From Gallionellaceae bacterium UBA6222 (GTDB taxonomy: Bacteria > Pseudomonadota > Gammaproteobacteria > Burkholderiales > Gallionellaceae), in contig DISA01000048.1 of the NCBI GenBank assembly GCA_002421915.1, positions 9,756-40,891 on the forward strand: DNA of 31,136 nt, given 5' to 3'. Shown here one piece after another: positions 15,150-23,783 of the stretch. The position numbers were made by a program, and so were the translations under genes. A model generated the notes under the pieces. The model was not told where the DNA came from. It saw nothing but the letters and a program-made list of their open reading frames with translations, and did no database searches. Each line of letters begins with the position of its first letter. Within the stretch, counting starts at the first letter, position 1.

Positions 15150-16499
15150 ATGCCCAGATCTGTGAAAAACACCGCGACCGCGCCGGAATCCTTGCGCCAA
15201 CTGGCGGCCGACATCATCGCTTACGCGCGCAAACAGGGCGCATCGGCCAGTGTCGCCGAAGTATCCGCCGGGCTGGGGCAAACTGTCAGCGTGCGCCAGG
15301 GCGAAATCGAGACCATCGAATACAACCGTGACAAGGGCTTGGGCGTCACCGTCTATCTCGGTCAGCGCCACGGCCATGCCAGCACCTCGGATTTTTCGCG
15401 CCAGGCGATGCAGGATACGGTGCAGGCGGCACTGAACATCGCGCGCTTCACAGCGGAAGATGGGTGCGCCGGTCTGCCCGAAGCCGAGCTGCTGGCGCAC
15501 GACTGGCCGGACCTGGATTTGTATCATCCGTGGCCGATCGATGTGGCGCAGGCGGTCGAGCTGGCACGCGACTGCGAGCGCGCCGCCTTCGCGGCCGACC
15601 GGCGCATCGTCAATTCCGAGGGTGCCAGCGTTAACGTCAACAGCGGCAGTTTTGTGCTGGCGAACAGCCTTGGTTTTAATGGGGGTTACACGTCCTCGCG
15701 TCACAGCGTGGGTTGCGCGGTGATTGCCGGTAAGGGCGAATCCATGCAGCGCGATTACTGGTACAGCACGGCGCGCCATCCGGCCGACATTCTCAAAGTG
15801 GAAGAAATCGGGCGCATCGCCGCCGAGCGCACCGTGCGCCGCTTAAAGGCGCGCAAATTGCCGACCATGCAGTGTCCGGTGCTGTTCGAGGCGCCGGCGG
15901 CGGCCAGCCTGTTCGGGCATTTTGTTGGTGCAGTCAGCGGTGGCAGCCTGTATCGCAAATCTTCATTCCTGCTCGACCGGCTGGATGAGCCGGTGTTCTC
16001 TCCCCTCGTGCAAGTGGAGGATGCGCCCGACATTGCACGCGGCCTTGGCAGCAGCCCGTTCGATAATGAAGGTGTGCGCTGCCGACGCCGTACCATCGTC
16101 GGGGATGGGGTGCTGCGCGGATATTTCCTGGGTACCTACAGCGCGCGCAAGCTGGGGATGCACAGCACCGGTAACGCGGGCGGCACCCACAATCTGCTGG
16201 TGCGTCCCGGCACGCAAAATTTCACCGGGCTGCTGCGCCAGATGGGGCGCGGTCTGCTGGTGACCGAACTGCTGGGACACGGGGTGAATGCGGTGACCGG
16301 CGACTACTCGCGCGGTGCGGCCGGTTTCTGGGTCGAGCACGGCGAAATCCAGTACCCGGTAGAAGAAATCACCATCGCCGGAAATTTGAAAGAAATGTAC
16401 ATGGGCATTGTCGCACTCGGCAACGATGTGCTGGTGCAGGGTTCGCGCCGCTGCGGTTCGGTGCTGATCGAGCGCATGTCGATTGCGGGGCAGGCGTAA
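15150..16499 (+). CDS. pmbA: Metalloprotease subunit PmbA (TldE)
   Basis: A 449-residue member of the TldD/PmbA (modulator of DNA gyrase) family. With TldD it forms a protease that matures ribosomally made peptides and degrades unstructured antitoxins such as CcdA. Visible family blocks: RQGEIETIEYNRDKGLGVTVYLG near the N-terminus, NSEGASVNVNSG, the GSLYRKSSFLLD segment, and the C-terminal TGNAGGTHNLLV...GHGVNAVTGDYSRGAAGFWVEHGEIQYPVEEITIAGNL. PmbA lacks the TldD HExxxH zinc motif, as here. Length is typical. The start has little ribosome binding site (an A/T-rich AAAATTTTT leader). Confidence 0.96.
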   Translation: MPRSVKNTATAPESLRQLAADIIAYARKQGASASVAEVSAGLGQTVSVRQGEIETIEYNRDKGLGVTVYLGQRHGHASTSDFSRQAMQDTVQAALNIARFTAEDGCAGLPEAELLAHDWPDLDLYHPWPIDVAQAVELARDCERAAFAADRRIVNSEGASVNVNSGSFVLANSLGFNGGYTSSRHSVGCAVIAGKGESMQRDYWYSTARHPADILKVEEIGRIAAERTVRRLKARKLPTMQCPVLFEAPAAASLFGHFVGAVSGGSLYRKSSFLLDRLDEPVFSPLVQVEDAPDIARGLGSSPFDNEGVRCRRRTIVGDGVLRGYFLGTYSARKLGMHSTGNAGGTHNLLVRPGTQNFTGLLRQMGRGLLVTELLGHGVNAVTGDYSRGAAGFWVEHGEIQYPVEEITIAGNLKEMYMGIVALGNDVLVQGSRRCGSVLIERMSIAGQA

Positions 16500-16657
16500 A
16501 TCGTTTTTCACGCCAAAGACGACTTGAGCGCACACGAATTGCCCGGCTGCCAATAACCGGATCGTGGTGACACGTCCTGATCCGCGGGCGTCTTGTTCTT
16601 GGGGGCGTGATAAAATGCGCGCCTTTTCCGTTCAACCTTAATTTTGGAAGGCATAAC

Positions 16658-17905
16658 ATGTTCTCGCGCAAAAACACCCTCGCCGTCGTCGATCCCGATC
16701 TGTGGGATGCGATTCAAAAAGAAAATGCCCGCCAGGAAGATCATATCGAACTGATCGCCTCGGAAAACTACACCAGTCCGGCGGTGATGGAAGCGCAGGG
16801 CAGCCAGCTCACCAACAAGTACGCCGAGGGGTATCCCGACAAGCGCTATTACGGCGGCTGCGAGTTCGTGGATATCGCGGAAAAGCTGGCGATCGAGCGC
16901 GCCAGGGCGCTGTTCGGTGCGGAATATGTCAACGTGCAACCGCACTCCGGTTCACAGGCGAACCAGGGTGTTTACGTCTCGGTGTTGAAACCCGGCGATA
17001 CCATTCTCGGCATGAGTCTGGCGCACGGCGGCCATTTGACCCACGGGGCCTCGGTGAATATCAGCGGCAAGCTGTACCACGCCGTGCAGTACGGTCTGAA
17101 TGACAAGGAAGAAATCGACTATGAACAGGTGCAGGCGCTGGCGAACGAGCACAAGCCGAAGATGATCGTGGCGGGGGCTTCCGCTTACTCGCTGGTGATC
17201 GACTGGAAACGCTTCCGTGCCATTGCCGACAGCGTCGGCGCCTATCTGTTCGCGGACATGGCGCACTACGCCGGACTGGTGGCGGCGGGCGTGTACCCCA
17301 GCCCGGTCGGCATCGCCGATTTCGTCACCACCACCACCCACAAGACCCTGCGCGGCCCGCGCGGCGGCATCATCATGGCCAAGGCGGAACACGAGAAGGC
17401 ATTGAGTTCCGCGATCTTCCCCGGCATCCAGGGCGGCCCGCTGATGCACGTTATTGCGGCCAAGGCGGTGGCCTTCAAGGAGGCGGCGGGCAATGAATTC
17501 AAGGAATGTCAGAAGCAGGTTGTGGACAACGCGCGGGTGATGGCCAAAGTGTTGCAGGAACGCGGCCTGCGCATTGTCTCCGGCCGCACCGACAGCCACA
17601 TGTTCCTGGTCGATCTGCAAGCCAAGCACATCACCGGCAAGGAGGCCGAGGCGGCGCTGGGTCGCGCCCACATCACGGTGAACAAGAATTCCATCCCGAA
17701 CGATCCGCAAAAACCGTTCGTCACCAGCGGCATCCGCATCGGCACGCCGGCGATGACCACGCGCGGCTTCAAGGAGCTGGAAGCCGAGAAGCTGGCCCAT
17801 CTGGTGGCCGACGTGCTGGACGCGCCGAATGACGACGCGGTGATCGCGCGTGTGGCGGGTGAAGTGAAAAAACTGACCACCACCTTCCCGGTGTACGGAG
17901 CCTAA
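16658..17905 (+). CDS. glyA: Serine hydroxymethyltransferase
   Basis: A 415-residue PLP enzyme converting serine and tetrahydrofolate to glycine and methylene-tetrahydrofolate. The PLP lysine is K229 in TTTTHKTLRGPRGG. Substrate and cofactor motifs IASENYTSPAV, NKYAEGYPDKRYYGG, NVQPHSGSQAN and the C-terminal SGIRIGTPAMTTRGF are intact. ATG 16658 follows GGAAGG by 6 bases. An extended -10-like TGATAAAAT (16608-16616) upstream could be its promoter, with no good -35. It is followed by nrdR after an 84-base repeat-like spacer, and this glyA-nrdR-rib order is common in betaproteobacteria. Confidence 0.98.
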   Translation: MFSRKNTLAVVDPDLWDAIQKENARQEDHIELIASENYTSPAVMEAQGSQLTNKYAEGYPDKRYYGGCEFVDIAEKLAIERARALFGAEYVNVQPHSGSQANQGVYVSVLKPGDTILGMSLAHGGHLTHGASVNISGKLYHAVQYGLNDKEEIDYEQVQALANEHKPKMIVAGASAYSLVIDWKRFRAIADSVGAYLFADMAHYAGLVAAGVYPSPVGIADFVTTTTHKTLRGPRGGIIMAKAEHEKALSSAIFPGIQGGPLMHVIAAKAVAFKEAAGNEFKECQKQVVDNARVMAKVLQERGLRIVSGRTDSHMFLVDLQAKHITGKEAEAALGRAHITVNKNSIPNDPQKPFVTSGIRIGTPAMTTRGFKELEAEKLAHLVADVLDAPNDDAVIARVAGEVKKLTTTFPVYGA

Positions 17906-17985
17906 TGTGAGAAGGGAGAAGAGGGAAGGGAGAAGGGTAAACGCAGCACCGCGCCCTTCCCCATTCTCCCTTTACCCTTCCCGAT
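17906..17985. repeat. Purine-rich imperfect inverted repeat between glyA and nrdR
   Basis: A left arm almost purely of purines (GAAGGGAGAAGAGGGAAGGG and following) faces a pyrimidine right arm (CCTTCCCCATTCTCCCTTTACCC...) across a CGCAGCACCGCG centre. The arms pair imperfectly. It occupies the whole gap, and may end glyA transcription partially or reduce downstream rib expression; it is not a classical terminator. Confidence 0.6.
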
Positions 17986-17989
17986 CATT

Positions 17990-18466
17990 ATGAAATGTCC
18001 CTTCTGCAAAGGTAACGATACCCAGGTGATCGATACGCGCGAGAGCGACGAGGGCGACAGCATTCGCCGCCGCCGCCGTTGCCTGTCGTGCGACAAGCGC
18101 TTCACCACGTACGAGATGGTGGAATTGCGTATGCCGCAAGTGGTCAAGCAGAACGGCATGCGCAGCGAGTTCGACACGGACAAATTGCGCACCAGTTTCA
18201 CCCGCGCATTGCACAAGCGACCAGTGCCGACCGAGCTGGTCGATGCGGCCATTGATCATGTTACGCAAAAGGTGTTTGCGTTCGGCGAGCGCGAGATCGG
18301 TTCGCGCCAGATCGGCGAGCTGGTGATGAAGGAATTGCTGAAGCTGGACAAGGTCGCCTACATCCGCTTCGCTTCGGTCTATAAGAGTTTCCAGGACGTG
18401 GACGATTTCACGGATGCGGTGGATGCGGTGCGCAAACCGTCGGCGCGCCGGCGCAAGGGCGTTTGA
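17990..18466 (+). CDS. nrdR: Transcriptional repressor NrdR
   Basis: A 158-residue regulator of ribonucleotide reductase genes. The N-terminal zinc ribbon has C3-x2-C6 and C31-x2-C34 (CPFC, CLSC) with the basic RRRRR stretch between, followed by the ATP-cone domain (about residues 48-140, VVKQNGMRSEFD...VAYIRFASVYKSF). NrdR binds paired NrdR boxes when loaded with ATP/dATP. It is in the expected position between glyA and the riboflavin genes. ATG 17990 is the obvious start; the ribosome binding site is poor (CCCTTCCCG upstream), which may mean translation is low. Confidence 0.97.
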   Translation: MKCPFCKGNDTQVIDTRESDEGDSIRRRRRCLSCDKRFTTYEMVELRMPQVVKQNGMRSEFDTDKLRTSFTRALHKRPVPTELVDAAIDHVTQKVFAFGEREIGSRQIGELVMKELLKLDKVAYIRFASVYKSFQDVDDFTDAVDAVRKPSARRRKGV

Positions 18467-18484
18467 CTTCGTTCCGGCAGTTGG

Positions 18485-18600
18485 TCACGCGGAGGCGCGT
18501 GAGTGCGCGGAGAAGTTCGGAGAAACTATGATCGACACCTTGTCCGGACTGTTTCGCAGTGGCATTGAATTTACGCCGCGTGCTCCGCGCCTCCGCGTGA
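18485..18600. repeat. GC-rich inverted repeat pair between nrdR and ribD
   Basis: TCACGCGGAGGCGCG (18485-18499) and its exact reverse complement CGCGCCTCCGCGTGA (18586-18600) bracket the spacer. Pairing extends another 10 or so bases inward with mismatches (GAGTGCGCGG against GAGCACGCGG). The 65-75-base interior encodes nothing I can support. Similar CGCGGAGGCGCGGAG repeats are scattered through many bacterial genomes, so this may be a mobile or REP-like unit. Confidence 0.65.
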
Positions 18601-18622
18601 GACTGATTTTTGGGAGTTGAAC

Positions 18623-19714
18623 ATGCTTGTTGCTGCCGACAGTGAGTGGATGGCGCGGGCGCTGCAACTGGCAGCGCAGGGGCTGAACACGACCACGCCC
18701 AATCCGCGTGTCGGCTGTGTGCTGGTCAAGGGTAATAAAGTCGTCGATGAAGGTTGGCATGTGCGTGCCGGTGAGCCGCATGCCGAAGTGCATGCCTTGC
18801 GTGCAGCAGGAAAAAATGCGCGCGGTGCGACGGCCTATGTCACGCTGGAGCCTTGCAGTCATCACGGACGTACTCCGCCCTGTGCGGAGGCACTGATTGA
18901 AGCGGGAGTGGTGCGCGTGGTATGCGCCATGCAGGATCCCAATCCGCGGGTGGCCGGGCAAGGTATCGCCCGTTTGCGCGCAGCCGGTATCGCAGTCGAA
19001 AGCGGACTGATGGAAACCTCCGCGCGCGAACTGAATGTCGGTTTCGTCTCGCGCATGACGCGCGGTTTGCCCTGGGTGCGCAGCAAGATCGCCGCCAGTT
19101 TGGACGGTCGCACCGCGCTGGCGAACGGGACCAGTCAATGGATCACGGGTGAAGCAGCCCGGCAGGATGTGCAGCACTGGCGCGCGCGTTCCTGTGCGGT
19201 GCTGACCGGTGTCGGCACCGTGCTGGCAGATGATCCGCAACTGAATGTGCGCGAGATCGCAGTCGGGCGGCAGCCGTTGCGCGTGGTGCTGGATAGTGCG
19301 CTGCGCATGTCGCCCGCCGCCCGCATGTTGCAGGGCGGGCAGACGCTGATCTACACCGTTTCGGCCGATACGCTGAAACGCGATGTGCTGACTGTGCGCG
19401 GGGCGGAAGTCGTGGTGCTGCCTGATGCCGCCGGGCAAGTTGACTTGCCGACAGTGCTGCGCGACTTGGCGCGGCGCGGCATCAACGAAGTGCTGGTGGA
19501 GGCGGGCAAGACGCTGAACGGCGCGCTGTTGCGCGCCGGGCTGGTGGATGAATTGGTGCTGTATCTGGCGCCACAATTGCTGGGTGATGCGGCGCGCGGG
19601 CTGGCGGATTTGGGCGAGTTGACACAATTGGATCAGCGCGTGGCACTGGCCTGGCAGGATGTGCGTCACGTGGGCGGAGATTTGCGAATCACTGTGAGGA
19701 TTAAGCATGTTTAG
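18623..19714 (+). CDS. ribD: Riboflavin biosynthesis deaminase/reductase RibD
   Basis: A 363-residue bifunctional enzyme catalysing the deamination and ribityl reduction steps that follow GTP opening. The N-terminal deaminase (about 1-145) shows zinc motifs HAEVHAL and PCSHHGRTPPC. The C-terminal reductase (about 150-363) shows VRSKIAASLDGRTAL...TGEAARQDVQHWRA and LVEAGKTLNGALL. ATG 18623 has GGGAG 6 bases upstream; a TTG at 18617 is less likely. The 3' end overlaps ribE by 8 bases. No FMN riboswitch signature is seen upstream; the leader holds an inverted repeat instead. Confidence 0.97.
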   Translation: MLVAADSEWMARALQLAAQGLNTTTPNPRVGCVLVKGNKVVDEGWHVRAGEPHAEVHALRAAGKNARGATAYVTLEPCSHHGRTPPCAEALIEAGVVRVVCAMQDPNPRVAGQGIARLRAAGIAVESGLMETSARELNVGFVSRMTRGLPWVRSKIAASLDGRTALANGTSQWITGEAARQDVQHWRARSCAVLTGVGTVLADDPQLNVREIAVGRQPLRVVLDSALRMSPAARMLQGGQTLIYTVSADTLKRDVLTVRGAEVVVLPDAAGQVDLPTVLRDLARRGINEVLVEAGKTLNGALLRAGLVDELVLYLAPQLLGDAARGLADLGELTQLDQRVALAWQDVRHVGGDLRITVRIKHV

Positions 19715-20312
19715 CGGAATCATAGCGGATACGGGGCTGATTAAATCGGCACAAAACCGCGAGGGCGGCCTGCGTTTAACGGTGGCGACTGAAGTGCTCG
19801 GCATGGACGATGTGCAACTGGGTGACAGCATCGCGGTGAACGGCGTTTGTCTGACAGTGGTGGAGATCGACGGCAACGATTTCAGCGTGGAGGTTTCGCG
19901 CGAGACGCTGGACTGCACCACAGGGCTGGAGCGGCAGGGCGCGCACATCAATCTGGAAAAGGCGCTGCGCCTGTGCGACCGGCTGGGCGGGCATCTGGTG
20001 AGCGGTCATGTGGATGGCGTGGGCGAGGTGGTGGCGTTCAACGACATCGGCGAAAGCTGGCGGCTGGTGGTGCGCGCGCCGCAGGTGCTGGCCAAATATA
20101 TCGCGGTGAAAGGCTCCATCACCATCAACGGCGTGAGCCTGACGGTGAACCGGGTGGCAGGATGCGAGTTCGAGGTGAACCTGATCCCGCACACACTGGA
20201 AGTGACGACATTGAACGAGTTGGAAAAAGGGGCGCGCGTAAATCTGGAGATCGACCTGATTGCGCGCTATGTGGAACGCATGATGCAGGCAGAGAAAGAG
20301 CAAAACCCATGA
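19707..20312 (+). CDS. ribE: Riboflavin synthase
   Basis: A 201-residue protein with two tandem lumazine-binding barrels (about 1-95 and 96-190). It joins two molecules of 6,7-dimethyl-8-ribityllumazine into riboflavin. The MFSGII start, the first repeat's VNGVCLTV, HLVSGHVDGVG, and the second repeat's INGVSLTV are diagnostic, followed by NLIPHTLEVTTL. It starts 8 bases inside ribD and ends with an ATGA overlap into ribBA, so its translation is coupled on both sides. Length is normal for the family. Confidence 0.97.
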   Translation: MFSGIIADTGLIKSAQNREGGLRLTVATEVLGMDDVQLGDSIAVNGVCLTVVEIDGNDFSVEVSRETLDCTTGLERQGAHINLEKALRLCDRLGGHLVSGHVDGVGEVVAFNDIGESWRLVVRAPQVLAKYIAVKGSITINGVSLTVNRVAGCEFEVNLIPHTLEVTTLNELEKGARVNLEIDLIARYVERMMQAEKEQNP

Positions 20313-21430
20313 CAGACGTTGCACCGATCAAAGAGATCATCGAAGAGATACGCGCCGGCCGTATGGTCGTGCTGGTGGACGAGGAGGACCGCGAGAACGA
20401 GGGCGATCTGGTCTTTGCTGCCGAATTCGCCACGCCGGAGATGGTCAATTTCATGGCCAGATACGGACGCGGGCTGGTCTGTCTGACGCTGACCCAGGCG
20501 CATTGCAAGCAACTGGACCTGCCGTTGATGGTGCGCGAGAACGGGCTGCCGCTGGCGACCAATTTCACCCTCAGCATCGAAGCGGCGAGCGGTGTCACCA
20601 CCGGCATTTCGGCAGCTGACCGCGCACGCACCATTCTGGCGGCGGCGAACAGGGATGCCAGGCCGGGCGACATTGTGCAGCCGGGCCACATCTTCCCGCT
20701 GATGGCGCGCGACGGCGGCGTGCTGGTGCGCGCCGGCCATACCGAAGCGGGCTGCGACCTGGCGCAACTGGCGGGCGTGACGCCCGCCGCCGTCATCTGC
20801 GAGATATTGAAGGAAGACGGCGAGATGGCGCGTCTGCCCGATTTAATCCCGTTTGCCAAACAGCATGGTCTGAAGATCGGCACCATTGCCGACCTGATCG
20901 AATACCGTTCGCACAACGAAACCCTGGTCGAGCGCATTGGCCAGCGCACGCTGCAAACCGCCTACGGTGAATTTGAGTTGTTCGTTTATACCGACAAGAG
21001 CACGCAGCGCACCCATCTTGCGCTGGTACATGGCGAGGTACGAGCGGAATTCGAAACGCTGGTGCGCGTGCATGAGCCGTTGTCGGTGCTGGATTTCATG
21101 GAGCAGGCCAGTTTTCAGCAGGGCACCAGCGTGCATGAGGCGATGCAGAAGATCAGTGCGGCATCCAGCGGCGTGCTGGTGCTGATGCATCAGGATGAGA
21201 CTGCACAGACTTTGCGCGCCCGCGCTTTGGATACCCAGGCCGACCATCATGCAACAAAATGGGACCCCAAGAGTTACGGTATCGGCGCGCAGATCTTGCG
21301 CGATGTCGGTGTCGGCAAGATGTGCCTGATCGCTACCCCGCGCAAGATGCCGAGCATGACCGGCTTCGGGTTGGAGATCACCGGATATTGTTCGGCGAAA
21401 TATGAAAGTTCTGTCAAGGATAAAAAATGA
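20309..21430 (+). CDS. ribBA: Dihydroxybutanone-phosphate synthase with degenerate GTP cyclohydrolase II domain
   Basis: 373 residues. The N-terminal domain (about 1-205) is an intact RibB: DEEDRENEGD metal/substrate motif, YGRGLVCL, and GHTEAGCDLA. It makes dihydroxybutanone phosphate from ribulose 5-phosphate. The C-terminal domain (about 206-373) aligns with RibA but lacks the three zinc cysteines after LVRVHE and the RQEGRG(I)GL stretch, so it cannot be a normal GTP cyclohydrolase II. This hybrid form is known in proteobacteria that carry a separate ribA. ATG 20309 overlaps the ribE stop (ATGA). Confidence 0.95.
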   Translation: MTDVAPIKEIIEEIRAGRMVVLVDEEDRENEGDLVFAAEFATPEMVNFMARYGRGLVCLTLTQAHCKQLDLPLMVRENGLPLATNFTLSIEAASGVTTGISAADRARTILAAANRDARPGDIVQPGHIFPLMARDGGVLVRAGHTEAGCDLAQLAGVTPAAVICEILKEDGEMARLPDLIPFAKQHGLKIGTIADLIEYRSHNETLVERIGQRTLQTAYGEFELFVYTDKSTQRTHLALVHGEVRAEFETLVRVHEPLSVLDFMEQASFQQGTSVHEAMQKISAASSGVLVLMHQDETAQTLRARALDTQADHHATKWDPKSYGIGAQILRDVGVGKMCLIATPRKMPSMTGFGLEITGYCSAKYESSVKDKK

Positions 21431-21879
21431 GAGAGATCACCAGGAATTTGAATGGTTACGGCATGCGCATCGGTATCGTGCAGAGCCGTTTCAATCCGGT
21501 TGTGTGCGAAGGATTGTTGGCCGCCTGCCGTGCCCAACTGCTCAAGAGCGGTGTGGCGGACGATGACATCGTGCTGGCCACTGTGCCCGGCGCGCTGGAG
21601 ATTCCGCTGGCGCTGTGGGAGATGGCGGATAGCCACGATTACGATGCGCTGATCGCGCTGGGCGCGGTGATCCGCGGCGACACCTATCATTTTGAAATCG
21701 TCTCCAACGAATCCGCGCGCGGCGTGGGTGAAGTGCAACTGGCGACCGGCATCCCCATCGCCAATGCGATCCTCACCACCGACACCGATGCACAGGCCGA
21801 GTCGCGCATGAGCGTGAAAGGTGCCGAAGCCGCGCTGGTCGCCATTGAGATGGTCAATCTGGCGCGCGACCTGGCATGA
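21427..21879 (+). CDS. ribH: 6,7-dimethyl-8-ribityllumazine synthase
   Basis: 150 residues of normal length. Substrate-binding blocks: RFNPVVCEGLL near the N-terminus, VPGALEIPLAL, and LGAVIRGDTYHFE with the catalytic H88. It condenses dihydroxybutanone phosphate with the RibD product. It is overlapped at both ends by ATGA junctions (with ribBA and nusB), so it is translated in step with both. Confidence 0.97.
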   Translation: MREITRNLNGYGMRIGIVQSRFNPVVCEGLLAACRAQLLKSGVADDDIVLATVPGALEIPLALWEMADSHDYDALIALGAVIRGDTYHFEIVSNESARGVGEVQLATGIPIANAILTTDTDAQAESRMSVKGAEAALVAIEMVNLARDLA

Positions 21880-22319
21880 CCGCAATCAAGAAACCCGCGG
21901 CCAGTCCGCGCCACCGTGCGCGCGAACTGGCCTTGCAGGGTATTTACGAATGGCGCCTGTCGGGCAGCAGTGCGACCGAAATCGGGCGCAGCACGGGTGA
22001 CGACAAAAGCTTGGGCCGCTACGACACCGGGTTGTACCAGCAGTTGCTGCGCGGCACCATCGCGCAACACGAGGCGCTGGGCACACTGGTCGCACCGCAT
22101 CTGGATCGCCCGCTGGACGAATTGAGCCCGATCGAGTTCTCGGTGCTGCTACTGGGTGCCTACGAACTTACGCAACAGCCGGAAGTGCCCTATCGGGTGA
22201 TCATCAACGAAGCGGTCGAGCTGGCCAAGACCTTCGGCGGCAGCGACGGGTACAAATTCGTCAACGGCGTGCTGGACAAGCTGGCGGCGCAGGTGCGCGC
22301 GGCTGAGGTGGGTGCGTAA
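21876..22319 (+). CDS. nusB: Transcription antitermination factor NusB
   Basis: 147 residues. RNA-binding helical protein that pairs with NusE (S10) on boxA to prevent termination in rRNA operons. Family marks: the basic start with RHRARELALQGIYEW, LGRYDTGLYQQLLRG, LDRPLDELSPIEFSVLLLGAYEL, and VIINEAVELAKTFGGSDGYKFVNGVLDKLA. The ribH-nusB overlap (ATGA) is a widely conserved arrangement. Confidence 0.97.
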   Translation: MTAIKKPAASPRHRARELALQGIYEWRLSGSSATEIGRSTGDDKSLGRYDTGLYQQLLRGTIAQHEALGTLVAPHLDRPLDELSPIEFSVLLLGAYELTQQPEVPYRVIINEAVELAKTFGGSDGYKFVNGVLDKLAAQVRAAEVGA

Positions 22320-22348
22320 TCTGCGGGCAAGGGTTTTTAATAAAAATC

Positions 22349-23293
22349 ATGTCCGAATTCGATCTTATCCAGCGCTATTTCACCCGTTCCGCATCAAGTG
22401 CGGTATTGGGTGTGGGCGATGATGCTGCGCTGGTCGGGGTCGGCGCGGGCAATGAGCTGGCGATCTCCAGTGACATGCTGGTGTGCGGCACGCACTTCAC
22501 GGCGGATGCCGACCCTTTTCTGCTCGGCCACAAGACGCTGGCGGTGAACCTGTCCGATCTGGCGGCGATGGGCGCGGTGCCGCGCTGGGCGACGCTGGCG
22601 CTGGCGCTGCCCGATGCCGATGAAGACTGGCTGCAAAAGTTCAGTGCCGGTTTCTTCGCGCTGGCCGGCGCACACGGTGTCGAACTCATCGGCGGCGACA
22701 CCACGCGCGGGCCGCTCGCTTTGTGCGTCACCATCCTCGGCGAAGTGCCGCGCGGCCGCGCCTTGCGCCGCGACGGCGCGCTGGCCGGCGACGACATCTG
22801 GGTGTCGGGCACGCTGGGCAAGGCCGCGCTCGGACTGGCAGATGAGCAAGGCCGCCACACGTTATACGATCAGGTGCGCGATGACTGTCTCAAGGCGCTG
22901 CATCAGCCGCAACCGCGTGTCGCGCTCGGCCTGGCTTTGCGCGGCATCGCCCGCAGCGCGATCGACATTTCCGACGGCCTTCTTGCCGATCTGGGACATA
23001 TCCTGCAACGCTCGGCAGTCGGCGCCGAGCTGGAGATCGAAACCTTGCCCATCGTCGGGACGGGCGTGGAAAAAAAATTGGCGCAACAGTGTGCGCTGGC
23101 GGGCGGCGACGATTATGAGCTGTGCTTCACCGCGCCCGCGACCGCGCGCGACACATTGGTCGCACTGGCCGAACAACTCCAATTGTCGCTCACGCGCATC
23201 GGGCAGATTCATGCCGGGCACGGCTGTGTGGTGCGCGATGCCGCAGGCAAGGAAATGAAAATCGAAAAGGCGGGCTATGACCACTTCGCATGA
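22349..23293 (+). CDS. thiL: Thiamine-monophosphate kinase
   Basis: A 314-residue ATP-dependent kinase making thiamine diphosphate from the monophosphate. Motifs include GVGDDAALV, ISSDMLVCGTHF, LAVNLSDLAAMGA, IGGDTTRG, AIDISDGLLADLGHI and GGDDYELCF. It sits 29 bases after nusB and overlaps pgpA by 17 bases, the usual nusB-thiL-pgpA order. The upstream AAGGG is rather far from the ATG. Confidence 0.97.
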   Translation: MSEFDLIQRYFTRSASSAVLGVGDDAALVGVGAGNELAISSDMLVCGTHFTADADPFLLGHKTLAVNLSDLAAMGAVPRWATLALALPDADEDWLQKFSAGFFALAGAHGVELIGGDTTRGPLALCVTILGEVPRGRALRRDGALAGDDIWVSGTLGKAALGLADEQGRHTLYDQVRDDCLKALHQPQPRVALGLALRGIARSAIDISDGLLADLGHILQRSAVGAELEIETLPIVGTGVEKKLAQQCALAGGDDYELCFTAPATARDTLVALAEQLQLSLTRIGQIHAGHGCVVRDAAGKEMKIEKAGYDHFA

Positions 23294-23783
23294 CGGGCTG
23301 ATTGTGCAACCAAACTGGCGCTTCCTGTTCAGCCATCCGGCGCATCTGCTGTCGTTCGGTTTCGGCAGCGGGCTGGCGCGCAAGGCACCCGGCACTTTCG
23401 GCACGCTGGTGGCCTTCCCGTTCTACTGGTATCTGGCGCCGCGCCTGTCGGACATGCTGTTCCTGCTGGTGATCATCTGGGCATTCGCCATCGGCGTGTG
23501 GGTATGCAACATCACCGGCAAGGCGCTCGGCGTGGCGGATTACGGCGGCATCGTGTGGGACGAAGTGGTCGCCTTCCTGCTGGTGCTGTTCTTCACCCCG
23601 AACGAGCCGGCGTGGCAACTGCTGGCGTTCGCGCTGTTCCGTTTCTTCGACATCGTCAAGCCGCCGCCGATCCGCTATTTCGACAAAAACTGGCACGGCG
23701 GTCTTGGCGTCATGTTCGACGACCTGCTGGCAGCCGGCTACGCGCTGCTCTGTCTGGCAATCATCAAAAGCGTGCTGACATGA
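23277..23783 (+). CDS. pgpA: Phosphatidylglycerophosphatase A
   Basis: A 168-residue inner-membrane phosphatase that converts phosphatidylglycerophosphate to phosphatidylglycerol. Family marks: FGSGLARKAPGTFGTL near the N-terminus, IVWDEVVAF with the acidic catalytic region, and FRFFDIVKPPPIRYFDKNWHGGLGVMFDDLLAA. Several hydrophobic segments are present. Its ATG lies inside thiL (17-base overlap), and its stop overlaps the next gene by ATGA. Confidence 0.96.
   Translation: MTTSHDGLIVQPNWRFLFSHPAHLLSFGFGSGLARKAPGTFGTLVAFPFYWYLAPRLSDMLFLLVIIWAFAIGVWVCNITGKALGVADYGGIVWDEVVAFLLVLFFTPNEPAWQLLAFALFRFFDIVKPPPIRYFDKNWHGGLGVMFDDLLAAGYALLCLAIIKSVLT

Noticed and set aside
15081..15779. Upstream extension of the darP frame opposite pmbA
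   Set aside because: It is antisense to conserved pmbA sequence and shows no homology; DarP similarity starts at about 15080.
18485..18622. FMN riboswitch upstream of ribD
   Set aside because: The conserved FMN aptamer blocks (AGGGTGAAATTCCC- and CGGTGGT-type) are not present; the spacer holds an inverted repeat instead.
19847..20308. Upstream extension of the ribBA frame into ribE
   Set aside because: The RibB domain begins at ATG 20309 with an ATGA overlap; upstream codons are the shifted frame of ribE.
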